NCBI GenBank assembly: GCA_902784345.1 | Contig: CACZUD010000004.1 | Location: 1-64,000 of the forward strand | Origin: an uncultured Pseudomonadota bacterium | GTDB lineage: Bacteria; Pseudomonadota; Alphaproteobacteria; Rs-D84 | Direction of reading: 5' to 3' | DNA: 64,000 bases | Shown here: positions 25,873 through 34,418 of the stretch, in pieces | How positions within the stretch are numbered: position 1 is the stretch's first letter | Layout: each line of letters begins with the position of its first letter | Made by a program: the position numbers and the translations under genes | Notes under the pieces: model-generated | What the model was told of the DNA's origin: nothing | What the model saw: only the letters and a program-made list of their open reading frames with translations | Databases searched by the model: none

Positions 25873-26299
25873 GTTTTTGAAAGAAGCCAAAAACAAAGAA
25901 TTTGCAACGGCTACAGGGACGCAGTCGCACGCGATTTTACAACGCGTAATTATCGATAACAACCAAGAATCGGGGGACACAGATGTTATCCAAACCATAA
26001 AAGAACATTCAGATTTATTGCCATTTTTTACCAAAGCAGCACAAAACGAAGTTCCTGTTGCTGGAAAAATCCATGGTCGTTTTGTCAGTCGCAGGATTGA
26101 TAAATTGTTGATTAATAAAACAACAAAAACTATTGATTTTGTTGACTATAAAACCGACACAAACAAATCTGTATATATTGATAAATATAAAAATCAACTG
26201 CAAGAATACGCAGAATTGTTGTGTTCTGCATACCCAGACTATCAAATTAACGGTTATATTTTATGGTTGCACGATTGGGTTCTTGATAAAATTATTTGA
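25853..26299 (+). CDS. RecB-family nuclease domain of AddA, on its own frame
   Basis: 148 residues holding the PD-(D/E)XK nuclease of AddA. TGTQSHAILQRVI gives the conserved His, VSRRIDKLL the first Asp, IDFVDYKTD the D-x-K pair, and QLQEYAELL the family-specific QxxxY motif. All four catalytic elements are present, so the domain looks functional. ATG 25853 overlaps the end of the helicase frame by 20 nt in the +1 frame, a geometry that allows translational coupling. It could equally be the tail of one addA broken by a single indel near 25850. Confidence 0.75.
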   Translation: MTQNLTKFLKEAKNKEFATATGTQSHAILQRVIIDNNQESGDTDVIQTIKEHSDLLPFFTKAAQNEVPVAGKIHGRFVSRRIDKLLINKTTKTIDFVDYKTDTNKSVYIDKYKNQLQEYAELLCSAYPDYQINGYILWLHDWVLDKII

Positions 26300-26329
26300 T
26301 TGAAAAATCATTGTTTTTTTGACTATAAT
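26300..26329 (+). promoter_or_regulatory. recN promoter, leaderless geometry
   Basis: TTGAAA, 18 bp, TATAAT, then 6 nt (TCAGGC) to ATG 26336. No LexA box is seen. Confidence 0.6.
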
Positions 26330-26335
26330 TCAGGC

Positions 26336-27988
26336 ATGTTAAACAGTTTATATATTTCAAATATCGTATTAATTGAAAAACTGAATCTTGGATTCGGCAA
26401 AGGTCTTAATATTATGACCGGCGAAACAGGTGCCGGAAAAAGTATCTTGTTGGACGCGCTGTCTTTAGCGTTGGGTGCACGTTCAGACACAGGATTAATT
26501 CGTTCCGGTTGTGACAGTGCTTCTGTAACCGCAGAATTTGATTTTATTAACAACAAAACAAAAGAAATATTAAACGAAAACGGCATAGAATTTGATGACA
26601 ACTTAATTTTGCGTCGCACTTTATCAAACGACGGCAAAAGCAGGGCGTGGGTTAATGATGTGCCAGTGTCCGCAAAAGTGTTAAAACAAATTGGCGACGA
26701 AGTTATCGAAATTCACGGACAATTTGAAAACCACTCTTTGCTTGATGCAACAACACATATAACTTCGTTGGACGAATATGCGAAACTAAATTATACGGAA
26801 TTTAATGATGTTTTATCAAAAACACGCAATGCTTTTAATGATTTGCATCAATCCGAAAAACGATTAAAAGAATTAACTGAATTGCTGGAAAAATCCGAAA
26901 ACGAACGAGATTTTTTGGAACACAATGTATCTGAATTACGCAATCTGAATCCACAAATCGGCGAAGAAGAAGAACTGGCAACTGCGCGTGCAAAAATGAT
27001 GGATGCCGAAAAAAACGCGGGGATTTTAAATGATGCATTAGACGTTTTGAAAAACAATGGTAATTCGCTAGATGAACAAATTTGTTCTGTTGCGCACATC
27101 TTGGAACGCATAAAAACAGACCCAAATCCATATTCTGAAACAATCGACAAATTATACGATGCGGCTTCAACTGTGGCAGAAATCAGCGAACAAATACACC
27201 CGGAAAATACCAATATTGACGATATAGACTCTATCGAAGAAAGATTGTTTGCAATTCGTGCAGCAGCACGCAAACACCGCTGCAGCGCAGATGAACTGTC
27301 CACCAAATTGGCAGAAATGGAAACGCAATTAAACGCAATCGACAACAGCGATGCAGAATTAAAAAAATGCAAAAGCGAAGTCGAAAAACATTCAAAAATT
27401 TTTACCGAATACGCCAATGTCTTAAGTGATTTAAGAAAGAGGGCATCAGAACAACTGCGCAACCAAATATTATCTGAATTGCCAGATTTGAAATTAGGTT
27501 CTGCGGATTTTATGGTCGATATTCAAAAATCCGAACCAACAATAAACGGCACAGACAGCGTTGTATTTATGATAAAAACAAACCCAGGAACACCTTTTGC
27601 ACCATTACACAAAATCGCATCTGGTGGTGAATTATCGCGTTTTATGTTGGCATTGCGCGTTGCACTTAACAATCCAAACGACAAAAAAACCATTGTTTTT
27701 GATGAATTAGATACCGGAATAAGTGGCGCGACAGCATCAGCAGTCGGCGAAAGATTGAATAAATTGGCGCAAAATGAACAATTATTAGTAATAACACATT
27801 CTGCCCAGGTCGCGGGTTTTGCGGACAAGCATTTTAAAATATCTAAACACAGCGACAGCAATTCAACAATAACTAATGTCGACGAAATAATCGGAGATGA
27901 CAGATTAAACGAAATCGCCCGAATAATCAGTGGTGAAAAGATAACTCCGGAATCCATTGCCAGTGCAAAATTATTGATAAAGCATTAA
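26336..27988 (+). CDS. recN: DNA repair protein RecN
   Basis: A 550-residue SMC-like ATPase that acts early at double-strand breaks. The N-terminal half-ATPase has Walker A GETGAGKS (29-36). A long coiled coil follows, and the C-terminal half has the signature ASGGELSRFMLALR and Walker B KKTIVFDELDTGISG. Length is normal. ATG 26336 is used because the longer frame from TTG 26300 would read through the -35 and -10 hexamers. It is placed directly behind the addA pieces, giving a recombination-repair group. Its stop overlaps the convergent xseA stop. Confidence 0.95.
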   Translation: MLNSLYISNIVLIEKLNLGFGKGLNIMTGETGAGKSILLDALSLALGARSDTGLIRSGCDSASVTAEFDFINNKTKEILNENGIEFDDNLILRRTLSNDGKSRAWVNDVPVSAKVLKQIGDEVIEIHGQFENHSLLDATTHITSLDEYAKLNYTEFNDVLSKTRNAFNDLHQSEKRLKELTELLEKSENERDFLEHNVSELRNLNPQIGEEEELATARAKMMDAEKNAGILNDALDVLKNNGNSLDEQICSVAHILERIKTDPNPYSETIDKLYDAASTVAEISEQIHPENTNIDDIDSIEERLFAIRAAARKHRCSADELSTKLAEMETQLNAIDNSDAELKKCKSEVEKHSKIFTEYANVLSDLRKRASEQLRNQILSELPDLKLGSADFMVDIQKSEPTINGTDSVVFMIKTNPGTPFAPLHKIASGGELSRFMLALRVALNNPNDKKTIVFDELDTGISGATASAVGERLNKLAQNEQLLVITHSAQVAGFADKHFKISKHSDSNSTITNVDEIIGDDRLNEIARIISGEKITPESIASAKLLIKH

Positions 27989-29223
27989 AGTTTCAACACA
28001 CCATCAGCAAATTCAATAGATGCAGGAACCGCGGAAACGGTACTGATAATCTTGTTGTCTTTATCGCGAACAATCGCAAAACCACGATTCAAAACGTTTT
28101 TATACGACAAAGAATTCAACATTTGTCCCATATGTTGCACAGATTGACTTAAAACAGTCAATCTGGTTGATAATATTGTTGGAAAACGCGACACTAATTC
28201 GACTCTTTGATGAACATATTGCATTTTTTTATCAATAATTATGTTCATTGTACGCATTAAATCGTCTAATTTTTGCGATTGTTCCATCAAGACCTGTTTA
28301 GGATTTTTCAAATTTATCGCGCTTATGCTGCGTTTTAAATTGATTAAATTGTTTGTAAAAGCATTATTTAAACGATGAGATAAATTATCCAATTCTTGTA
28401 TCAGCGATATTTTTGTTGGCACTACCATTTCGGCAGCACCAGTTGGAGTAGGCGCCCGAACATCCGCTGCAAAATCTATCAGCATCCAATCTGGTTCGTG
28501 TCCAACGCCTGATATTAACGGAATATGACTTGCCGCAGCAGCCCGAACAACAATTTCTTCAGAAAAAGGCAACAAATCTTCCAGTGCGCCACCACCACGC
28601 GCAACAATAATAACATCTACATTGTTCATACGATTAAAATATTCAATTCCTGCCGCAACTTCTGCAGCCGCAGTATTCCCCTGAACAGTAGCAGGATAAA
28701 GCAAGACCTTTACAGGAAATCTTTCGCGCAATCTGTTTTGAATATCTTGGAATGCGGCACCTGTTGGACTGGTTACTACACCTATTGTTTGCGGAAAACG
28801 TGGAATAGGTTTCTTGCGCACCGCATCAAACAGACCTTCACGAGCAAGTTTTTGCTTCCTTTCTTCCAGCATTTTAAGAATTGCACCAACACCCGCCATT
28901 TCAATCGAAGAGATTATGATTTGATAATTGCTGCGCGCAGGATAGGTCGTGAAACGTCCTGTTATAATAACCTCTGTACCTTCTTCCAATTTGAAATTAA
29001 CAGGCGTTCCACGCCAAATAATCGCATTTATGGCGGCATTCGCATCTTTGATTGTCATATATAAATGTCCAGATGTCGCACGCGTTATTTGTGATAATTC
29101 ACCACGAATACGAATTTCAGGGAACGCTGTTTCTACAACTTTTTTAAGCAAAGCAGAAGCGTCGCTTACGCTGAAAATCATATCTGGTTTAACAAAGGGT
29201 TCTGGTTTTTCTAGCACAATCAA
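27985..29223 (-). CDS. xseA: exodeoxyribonuclease VII large subunit
   Basis: A 412-residue nuclease subunit that degrades single-stranded DNA with XseB. The OB-fold N-terminus includes IRGELSQITRATSGHLYMTIKD. The central domain carries TSPTGAAFQDIQNRLRERFP and VDVIIVARGGGALEDLLPFSEE, then SGVGHEPDWMLIDFAADVRAPTPTGAAE. A coiled-coil stretch and the FAIVRDKD end follow. The ATG overlaps the stop of the 167-aa gene upstream, so they share a transcript. xseB is not seen nearby. Confidence 0.95.
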   Translation of the reverse strand: MIVLEKPEPFVKPDMIFSVSDASALLKKVVETAFPEIRIRGELSQITRATSGHLYMTIKDANAAINAIIWRGTPVNFKLEEGTEVIITGRFTTYPARSNYQIIISSIEMAGVGAILKMLEERKQKLAREGLFDAVRKKPIPRFPQTIGVVTSPTGAAFQDIQNRLRERFPVKVLLYPATVQGNTAAAEVAAGIEYFNRMNNVDVIIVARGGGALEDLLPFSEEIVVRAAAASHIPLISGVGHEPDWMLIDFAADVRAPTPTGAAEMVVPTKISLIQELDNLSHRLNNAFTNNLINLKRSISAINLKNPKQVLMEQSQKLDDLMRTMNIIIDKKMQYVHQRVELVSRFPTILSTRLTVLSQSVQHMGQMLNSLSYKNVLNRGFAIVRDKDNKIISTVSAVPASIEFADGVLKL

Positions 29224-29723
29224 TCTTTTTGTTTGTTTTCTAACAACGGTTTTAACTGCAAAGCTTCGGCAAAACGACCTTCGATATCGTTTTCTTTAAA
29301 TTCCATTTTTATTGGTTTGCCTAAAAAATAAGGGACTGTCATTCCTGAATTAGTGTATTGATCATAGGTTAAATCCAAAACGGTTTTTGACGGAACATGT
29401 AATAAATAATGATGTGGCCCATACGTCCATAATTCATCAATATACATTAATTTCCAATCTGGTTCGCCCCCCATCATTAATGCAAAACCAACACTGGACG
29501 CACGACAAAAACCATCAGAATCATATCTGAACTTTTTCATGTCTTCGCCCAAATCGGTCCAAAAAGTTTGGTATTTGACATCTTGTAATTTAAAAGAATC
29601 ACGAAAATATCGTACCAGATTTTTTGCGCGCACCCGCTGCAATTTGGCCATATTCATTTTTTCAATATCGGTCAATAATTTGCGTGTCGCGTTTTCATAA
29701 AACTGTTCTTTATCTGGTGTCAT
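29220..29723 (-). CDS. hypothetical protein with a Cys-His-Asp pattern, 167 aa
   Basis: No family is recognised with confidence. In order, residues FCRASS (Cys73), GPHHYLLH (His104/105) and LDLTYDQY (Asp117 or Asp121) give a Cys-His-Asp spacing that recalls transglutaminase-like cysteine peptidases. The short length and absence of a signal peptide differ from known secreted members. The gene is translationally coupled to xseA (4-nt overlap) and has its own promoter inside the 3' end of tsaD. A cytoplasmic protein is inferred. Confidence 0.6.
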   Translation of the reverse strand: MTPDKEQFYENATRKLLTDIEKMNMAKLQRVRAKNLVRYFRDSFKLQDVKYQTFWTDLGEDMKKFRYDSDGFCRASSVGFALMMGGEPDWKLMYIDELWTYGPHHYLLHVPSKTVLDLTYDQYTNSGMTVPYFLGKPIKMEFKENDIEGRFAEALQLKPLLENKQKD

Positions 29724-29730
29724 GTTTTAT

Positions 29731-29758
29731 ATTATATCATATTCTATAATTCAGTCAA
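29731..29758 (-). promoter_or_regulatory. promoter for the 167-aa gene and xseA, inside the tsaD 3' end, leaderless geometry
   Basis: TTGACT, 16 bp, TATAAT, then 7 nt (ATAAAAC) to ATG 29723. The -35 hexamer lies in the last codons of tsaD. Confidence 0.65.
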
Positions 29759-30868
29759 CGGCCAACGCGGACGTGGCGCAACAGGTTCACGAACAACATT
29801 TCCAATACGATAGTTTTCCAAGCCTGCCCAAGCAATCATCGCGCCATTATCTGTACACAAATTCATTGGTGGTGCTGCAAACAACATCTTTGACTTTTTT
29901 GCTAATTCTTCCATCGCGGCACGCACAGCACTGTTTTTGGCAACACCGCCCGCCACAACCATGGTTTTTGGTTGCGCTTTTACAACTCTTTCGTCGTGCA
30001 AAGCATTATGTAATCTGTTTGTAATACAATCAACAACAGCAGATTGGAAAGATGCACAAAAATCATTTATAAACTGTTCATCTATATCAGATTGCGATGT
30101 TTTATCCAGTAACATACGTGCCGCTGTTTTTATGCCTGAAAACGAAAAATCACAACCCGGTTTGTCGCACAATGGTCGCGGAAAATGGAATCTTTTTGCA
30201 TTACCAAGTTGCGCACGCTTATCAACAATTGGACCACCAGGGTAACCAAGACCTAGCATTTTTGAGATCTTATCAAACGCTTCACCGGCACTGTCATCCA
30301 ATGTTTGTCCGATTAATTCATATTTACCAACACCATGAACCAGCAATATTTGACAATGTCCACCCGATGCTAACATTAATAAATAAGGAAATTCTACATC
30401 TATATTTGTCGAAGAATCACTGGCAGATGCTGCTTTTAATCTTGGCACCAAAGCATGTCCTTCCAAATGATTAACGGCAACCAGCGGTTTGTTTACCGCA
30501 CTTGCTATACCTGTTGCCGCCATCCAACCAACCAAAACCCCACCGATTAATCCAGGACCAGCAGTTGCAGCAACAACGTCAATATCTTCAATTGTTTTGC
30601 CCGCGCGTTCTAATGTTAATTTAATAACTTCATCAATAGCCAATATATGTGCGCGCGCCGCCAATTCTGGCACAACACCACCATATTTTTGATGTTCTGG
30701 AATTTGAGAATATATTATGTGCGACAAAATATTTCTATTGCTGTCAACAATGGCTGCACTGGTTTCATCGCACGAAGATTCAATACCCAAACACAAAGTT
30801 GTTTTTCCGGAACTTTCGTGTTCAGCACATGCGCCCATATCTGTTATAATAATTTTTTCATCGTTCAT
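29744..30868 (-). CDS. tsaD: tRNA N6-threonylcarbamoyladenosine transferase TsaD
   Basis: A 374-residue ASKHA-fold enzyme that, with TsaB and TsaE, moves the threonylcarbamoyl group to A37 of ANN-decoding tRNAs. Family motifs are LGIESSCDETSAAIVD (28-43), KYGGVVPELAARAH (61-74), the metal site NHLEGH (His134, His138), and LASGGHCQ. The first 24 residues extend beyond the usual start and could be a short extension, or the start may be internal. It overlaps the DUF1460 gene by 4 nt. tsaB and tsaE are not in the window. Confidence 0.95.
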   Translation of the reverse strand: MNDEKIIITDMGACAEHESSGKTTLCLGIESSCDETSAAIVDSNRNILSHIIYSQIPEHQKYGGVVPELAARAHILAIDEVIKLTLERAGKTIEDIDVVAATAGPGLIGGVLVGWMAATGIASAVNKPLVAVNHLEGHALVPRLKAASASDSSTNIDVEFPYLLMLASGGHCQILLVHGVGKYELIGQTLDDSAGEAFDKISKMLGLGYPGGPIVDKRAQLGNAKRFHFPRPLCDKPGCDFSFSGIKTAARMLLDKTSQSDIDEQFINDFCASFQSAVVDCITNRLHNALHDERVVKAQPKTMVVAGGVAKNSAVRAAMEELAKKSKMLFAAPPMNLCTDNGAMIAWAGLENYRIGNVVREPVAPRPRWPLTEL

Positions 30869-31551
30869 TTTATTTTCACCAATGCTATACCAAGGTTATG
30901 TTTATTCTGTTTGCGTTTATTAACATATGCTTCAAAATCAGTATCCATAACATGTCCGTATTGTCTGGATGCATGTCGCAATATGTTTCCCGGCAACAAA
31001 AAGCCCATATGAACAACCGCTAAATCTGTCCCGATTTTTTCATAAAACCCGCTGCCATCATGTATAAATAGCACAATCAAAGGGGATTGTACATCTATTT
31101 TTGATAAATTTTTATACGGTATATATTCAACATTGGCCGTCTGTTTTTGAAAATCAGTATCGATATTATGAACTTTTTTAAACCATGACTTTTTATCAAT
31201 CACAACTTTACGCACAGACACATCGCCATATGCACTACTTACATTTTCAAAACCGTTGTTGTTTAACCAATCGGTTTCTATAAAATGATTACGAGAAACA
31301 AAATTAACTTCACCGTTTTTATATCTGATTTTACACAATTTTTCAAAATTATCATTCGCAAGAACAGTTTCAACAAAAGTAGCACAATCAAACGCATCAA
31401 ATCTGATTAAAGGATCAATATCGGGTGCCATTTCTTCACCCAAAGGATCTTTTAAATATTTTGAATTTATATATTGTTCGCCGAAATTATCTTGCTCACC
31501 AGTTGTGCAACTTGTTATAAAAAACAATAATAAAAACAATTTATTTTTCAT
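30865..31551 (-). CDS. DUF1460 lipoprotein, amidase-like
   Basis: A 228-residue protein with a lipoprotein signal (FFITSC, lipobox Cys15). The DUF1460 signature FDCATFVETVL places the likely nucleophile at Cys56. This family belongs to the NlpC/P60-like N-acetylmuramoyl-L-alanine amidase fold, so action on peptidoglycan fragments is likely. The later His candidate is in VVHMGFLL. It is overlapped at its start by the small membrane-protein gene (11 nt) and at its end by tsaD (4 nt), so it belongs to the same transcript. Confidence 0.8.
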   Translation of the reverse strand: MKNKLFLLLFFITSCTTGEQDNFGEQYINSKYLKDPLGEEMAPDIDPLIRFDAFDCATFVETVLANDNFEKLCKIRYKNGEVNFVSRNHFIETDWLNNNGFENVSSAYGDVSVRKVVIDKKSWFKKVHNIDTDFQKQTANVEYIPYKNLSKIDVQSPLIVLFIHDGSGFYEKIGTDLAVVHMGFLLPGNILRHASRQYGHVMDTDFEAYVNKRKQNKHNLGIALVKIK

Positions 31552-31882
31552 CTGAATTTACATTCTGTGCGCTCATTTGAATCCCATTATAGCAAATAAC
31601 TATTGCGTCGCGTATTAACATTTCATTTGAATCTGGTAAATTTGCTATTTTATCAACGCATTTAAATAATAATCCTTCGTCATTTGCATTCTTAACCACG
31701 CGATTTAGTGTAGAAATACGCTGCTGATCATCTAAAACCAACCATTTTTTCATACGAGCGTTTTCAAAAGTATGGTTTGGACGAATAAATATCCCCAGCA
31801 CAACAAAGATAAACAACAACACAACAATTATAGAAGTTTTTATAAACAGTTTTATCTTTTGTATTTTTGCGTTTTGTTTCAT
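31541..31882 (-). CDS. small single-pass membrane protein, 113 aa
   Basis: Basic N-terminus, then one membrane helix (SIIVVLLFIFVVLGIF, about residues 17-32), then 80 soluble residues with MKKWLVLDDQQRISTLNRVV. No family is recognised. It starts 4 nt after the DUF2155 stop and overlaps the DUF1460 start by 11 nt, so translation is probably coupled. An inner-membrane anchor with a periplasmic tail is inferred from the charge pattern. Confidence 0.65.
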   Translation of the reverse strand: MKQNAKIQKIKLFIKTSIIVVLLFIFVVLGIFIRPNHTFENARMKKWLVLDDQQRISTLNRVVKNANDEGLLFKCVDKIANLPDSNEMLIRDAIVICYNGIQMSAQNVNSDEK

Positions 31883-31885
31883 ATT

Positions 31886-32245
31886 CTACTCACACTTTTC
31901 AAGCCAAACATCATAAGTATCATCTTGTAATGGATTTTGTCCAGGTTCGTTACGGTTCATCCAACCACTGAAAATTCTTTCGTCTGTTTTTGTATATATT
32001 TCAATAAACACAAAGAAATTTTCCGCATCGAAAGGATCGCTTTGTTTGCAACTTCTAACTTTTATGTTTAAACCGTCATACTGTTTTTTCGCACCAACTT
32101 TGATTGGAACAATTTGTGTTTTACCCGCGGCTTTGTTCATAACACGCAACACCGCAGTATCTTTTTCGACATATGCAAAAGCAGGGGAGTTTGATAACAA
32201 GAAAAGGGGTGTGATAAACAAACAAAACAATTTAGTAATGTTCAT
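31886..32245 (-). CDS. DUF2155 family exported protein
   Basis: A 119-residue protein with a Sec signal peptide (LFCLFITPLFLLSNSPAFA). The mature part shows the DUF2155 pattern: AVLRVMNKAAGKTQ, LNIKVRSCKQSDP, IFSGWMNRNEPGQNPL and YDVWLEKCE, with two Cys that could pair. The family is alphaproteobacterial and of unknown function. The start at 32245 gives an intact signal peptide and a GGGGG-type RBS; the longer frame to 32404 would overlap rplS. It sits 22 bp after rplS in the ribosomal operon. Confidence 0.82.
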   Translation of the reverse strand: MNITKLFCLFITPLFLLSNSPAFAYVEKDTAVLRVMNKAAGKTQIVPIKVGAKKQYDGLNIKVRSCKQSDPFDAENFFVFIEIYTKTDERIFSGWMNRNEPGQNPLQDDTYDVWLEKCE

Positions 32246-32267
32246 CTCTGCACCCCCTTTAATAGAA

Positions 32268-32660
32268 TTATTTGTCTTCGTTGCCGTTTTTGGCTTTTGC
32301 AGACAAATCTTCAACGATACGAGCTTTCTTGCCAGACAATCCACGCAAGAAGAATAACTTCGAACGACGGACTTTACCGACGCGAACTTTTTCAATCTTT
32401 TCAATTGCTGGTGTATACAATGGGAATTTACGTTCTACACCAACGCCATAAGATTCACGACGTACAGTGAAAGAAGCATTATTTCCGGTTCCGCCATCGC
32501 GTGCAATAACTACACCTTCGAATATTTGGATACGGAATTTATCACCATCTTTAATTTTTACATGAACTTTGACTGTATCACCAGCTTTGAAAGCAGGGAT
32601 AACTTTGTCGCCTTTTAATTTAGCAACTTGTTCTTGTTCAATTTTTTTAATTATGCTCAT
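32268..32660 (-). CDS. rplS: 50S ribosomal protein L19
   Basis: 130 residues with the L19 signature ([61 protein letters not shown]). It lies at the 30S-50S interface. ATG 32660 is preferred to 32666 because GGAAAA is too close to the first. It overlaps the end of trmD by 14 nt. The gene order rpsP, rimM, trmD, rplS is the standard one apart from two inserted small genes. Confidence 0.96.
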   Translation of the reverse strand: MSIIKKIEQEQVAKLKGDKVIPAFKAGDTVKVHVKIKDGDKFRIQIFEGVVIARDGGTGNNASFTVRRESYGVGVERKFPLYTPAIEKIEKVRVGKVRRSKLFFLRGLSGKKARIVEDLSAKAKNGNEDK

Positions 32661-33336
32661 TTTCATTTTCCTTTATTAAATCCGGACGACGTTGTTTTGT
32701 TATTTCGTCCGATTGTTGTTTCCGCCACCGTTCGATATTGCCATGGTGACCGGACAGCAGGACTTCTGGGACTTTGTGTCCACGCCATACTGACGGACGG
32801 GTGTATAATGGCCATTCAAGCCCGCCGATTTCGAAACTTTCATTTTGGACGGCCTCATCACCGCCACCAAGGACATTATCTAACACGCGAACGCAACTGT
32901 CAACAAAAACTTGCGCTGCAATTTCACCGCCAGACAATACATAATCGCCAACAGATACTTCTTCAATATCATATTCGTCGATAACCCGCTGGTCAATACC
33001 TTCATACCGACCACAGAGCAGGGTTATTGTATCATATTTTGAATATTCGTGCACTAATTTTTGATTCAAAACTTTTCCACGTGGTGAAAAAAATATGATT
33101 TTTCCGACGTTTTTAACGGAATCTATCGCGTTACCTAACACATCAGGACGCATAACCATACCCGCACCACCGCCAAATTGTTCGTCATCAACACTGCCAT
33201 AACTATTTATAGCAAAATCACGAATATTAACGGCATCATATGACCATATTCCCTTGTTCAAAGCACGTCCTACAACCCCCTCGCCAAGGGTTCCTGGAAA
33301 CATTTCTGGAAATATAGTCAATATATTAAAGTGCAT
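32647..33336 (-). CDS. trmD: tRNA (guanine-N1)-methyltransferase
   Basis: A 229-residue SPOUT enzyme that makes m1G37 in tRNAs, preventing +1 frameshifts. The knot region is complete: [13 protein letters not shown] and [12 protein letters not shown]. The N-terminus [13 protein letters not shown] and the [16 protein letters not shown] loop fit the family. The start codon overlaps the rimM stop by one base and the end overlaps rplS. Confidence 0.97.
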   Translation of the reverse strand: MHFNILTIFPEMFPGTLGEGVVGRALNKGIWSYDAVNIRDFAINSYGSVDDEQFGGGAGMVMRPDVLGNAIDSVKNVGKIIFFSPRGKVLNQKLVHEYSKYDTITLLCGRYEGIDQRVIDEYDIEEVSVGDYVLSGGEIAAQVFVDSCVRVLDNVLGGGDEAVQNESFEIGGLEWPLYTRPSVWRGHKVPEVLLSGHHGNIERWRKQQSDEITKQRRPDLIKENENEHN

Positions 33337-33800
33337 TACGCCACCGTTATTGTTCTATTATCTACATCAACTTTTGCACCGACAAAAGACACCATTTCGC
33401 CATTGTCCATTTCGATAATATCGCCAGCACCAAAGTTTTGAAAACCGTCAACAACGCCGATTTTCTTACCATCACGAATAACACAAAAACCAATTAAATC
33501 AGATTGATAATATTCGTCAGATTTTAACTTTGGCAAATCGTCACGCAAAATAAATAATTCTGTTCCGCGCAACGATTCTGCCGCATTTCTGTCATCAACG
33601 CCATCTATCTTGGCAATGATAACATTTTGTTTTAAAACACGAACAAAATGAAAACTTTTGCTGTCGCATTTATCACATACAATGCGAAAAGATTTAAAAT
33701 CTTCTGGTTTTTCAGCAAAACTTTGCACCCGAAATTCACCACGAATTCCCTGAGGAGCAACAATTTTACCAACCAAAATATTATTAGCGCTGTTTTTCAT
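33336..33800 (-). CDS. rimM: 16S rRNA processing protein RimM
   Basis: 154 residues. The N-terminal RimM domain starts VGKIVAPQGIRGEFRVQSF, and the PRC-barrel-like second half has YYQSDLIGFCV ... IGVVDGFQNFGAGDIIEM. It assists maturation of the 30S head. The ATG at 33800 lies inside the end of the preceding small gene (stop at 33784), so translation may be coupled; the RBS is weak. The longer frame to 33863 has no family match in the added part. Confidence 0.93.
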   Translation of the reverse strand: MKNSANNILVGKIVAPQGIRGEFRVQSFAEKPEDFKSFRIVCDKCDSKSFHFVRVLKQNVIIAKIDGVDDRNAAESLRGTELFILRDDLPKLKSDEYYQSDLIGFCVIRDGKKIGVVDGFQNFGAGDIIEMDNGEMVSFVGAKVDVDNRTITVA

Positions 33801-34080
33801 TTTCTTTAAAAGTTTTATACAAACGATATTCTTCACAACCGTTTTTGTATGGGCAAGGTGCAAAAGAAGTTCCGTTTTCTATCCCTTTTAACATATCTTT
33901 ATTGTCCGCATATCTACGTTTTGCCCAATCACAAAACAGTTCACATTTAGTTTCCGGCACATATGGGCAGTCGAACTCCTTAATCTCCTTGCTGACACCA
34001 CTTGCTGTCAAAATATTATATGAACACAAACTTAACACTTGAATTTTTGGTGTAACATAAATAGTTTTGTTCTTTAACAT
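33784..34080 (-). CDS. small cysteine-rich protein in the rpsP-rimM operon, 98 aa
   Basis: 98 residues. The N-terminus is KTIYVTPKIQVLSLCSYNIL followed by TASG. The C-terminal half has six Cys (CPYVPETKCELFCDW; APCPYKNGCEE). The neighbour at 34083 has the same plan (KIYFSPNMSVTEITVNSVLV, then SSA and a Cys-rich tail), so the two are probably paralogues. The short start, IYVxPKxxVLxL...L-x-SG, recalls small peptides common in Bacteroidota and looks like a leader segment. No function is known. It is inserted between rpsP and rimM and overlaps the rimM start. Confidence 0.6.
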   Translation of the reverse strand: MLKNKTIYVTPKIQVLSLCSYNILTASGVSKEIKEFDCPYVPETKCELFCDWAKRRYADNKDMLKGIENGTSFAPCPYKNGCEEYRLYKTFKENEKQR

Positions 34081-34082
34081 TT

Positions 34083-34400
34083 TTAACCCCATTGCTTTTG
34101 TTTACAATCATCACACAATGCTAAATATCCATGTGGACAACAGTCTTTCCCGTCTGTGTAAAAACATCTATCAACATTATTTTTAGCACATCTTTCCACT
34201 GTTTCGCGCCAAACATTAAAACGTTTTTGTTTGTCATAGCACCACATGTTATTAAAAGGGCACCGCTGAAAAGACCATTCTTCCTTGCGACTGGCTGTAA
34301 AAAGGGCTTCTTTTTCGGACATTCGCGCGGAAGACACCAACACGGAGTTCACAGTTATTTCTGTGACAGACATATTTGGTGAAAAATAAATCTTTTTCAT
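34083..34400 (-). CDS. small cysteine-rich protein in the rpsP-rimM operon, 105 aa
   Basis: 105 residues, a likely paralogue of the next gene downstream. N-terminal KKIYFSPNMSVTEITVNSVL precedes SSARMSEKEAL. The rest holds eight Cys, several in pairs (CPFNNMWC; GKDCCPHGYLALCDDC), a layout that could bind metal or form disulfides. It has no typical signal peptide. It starts 18 nt after the rpsP stop with a GAAAGAGA ribosome site. Function unknown. Confidence 0.6.
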   Translation of the reverse strand: MKKIYFSPNMSVTEITVNSVLVSSARMSEKEALFTASRKEEWSFQRCPFNNMWCYDKQKRFNVWRETVERCAKNNVDRCFYTDGKDCCPHGYLALCDDCKQKQWG

Positions 34401-34418
34401 AAACGCGGTCTCTTTCTA

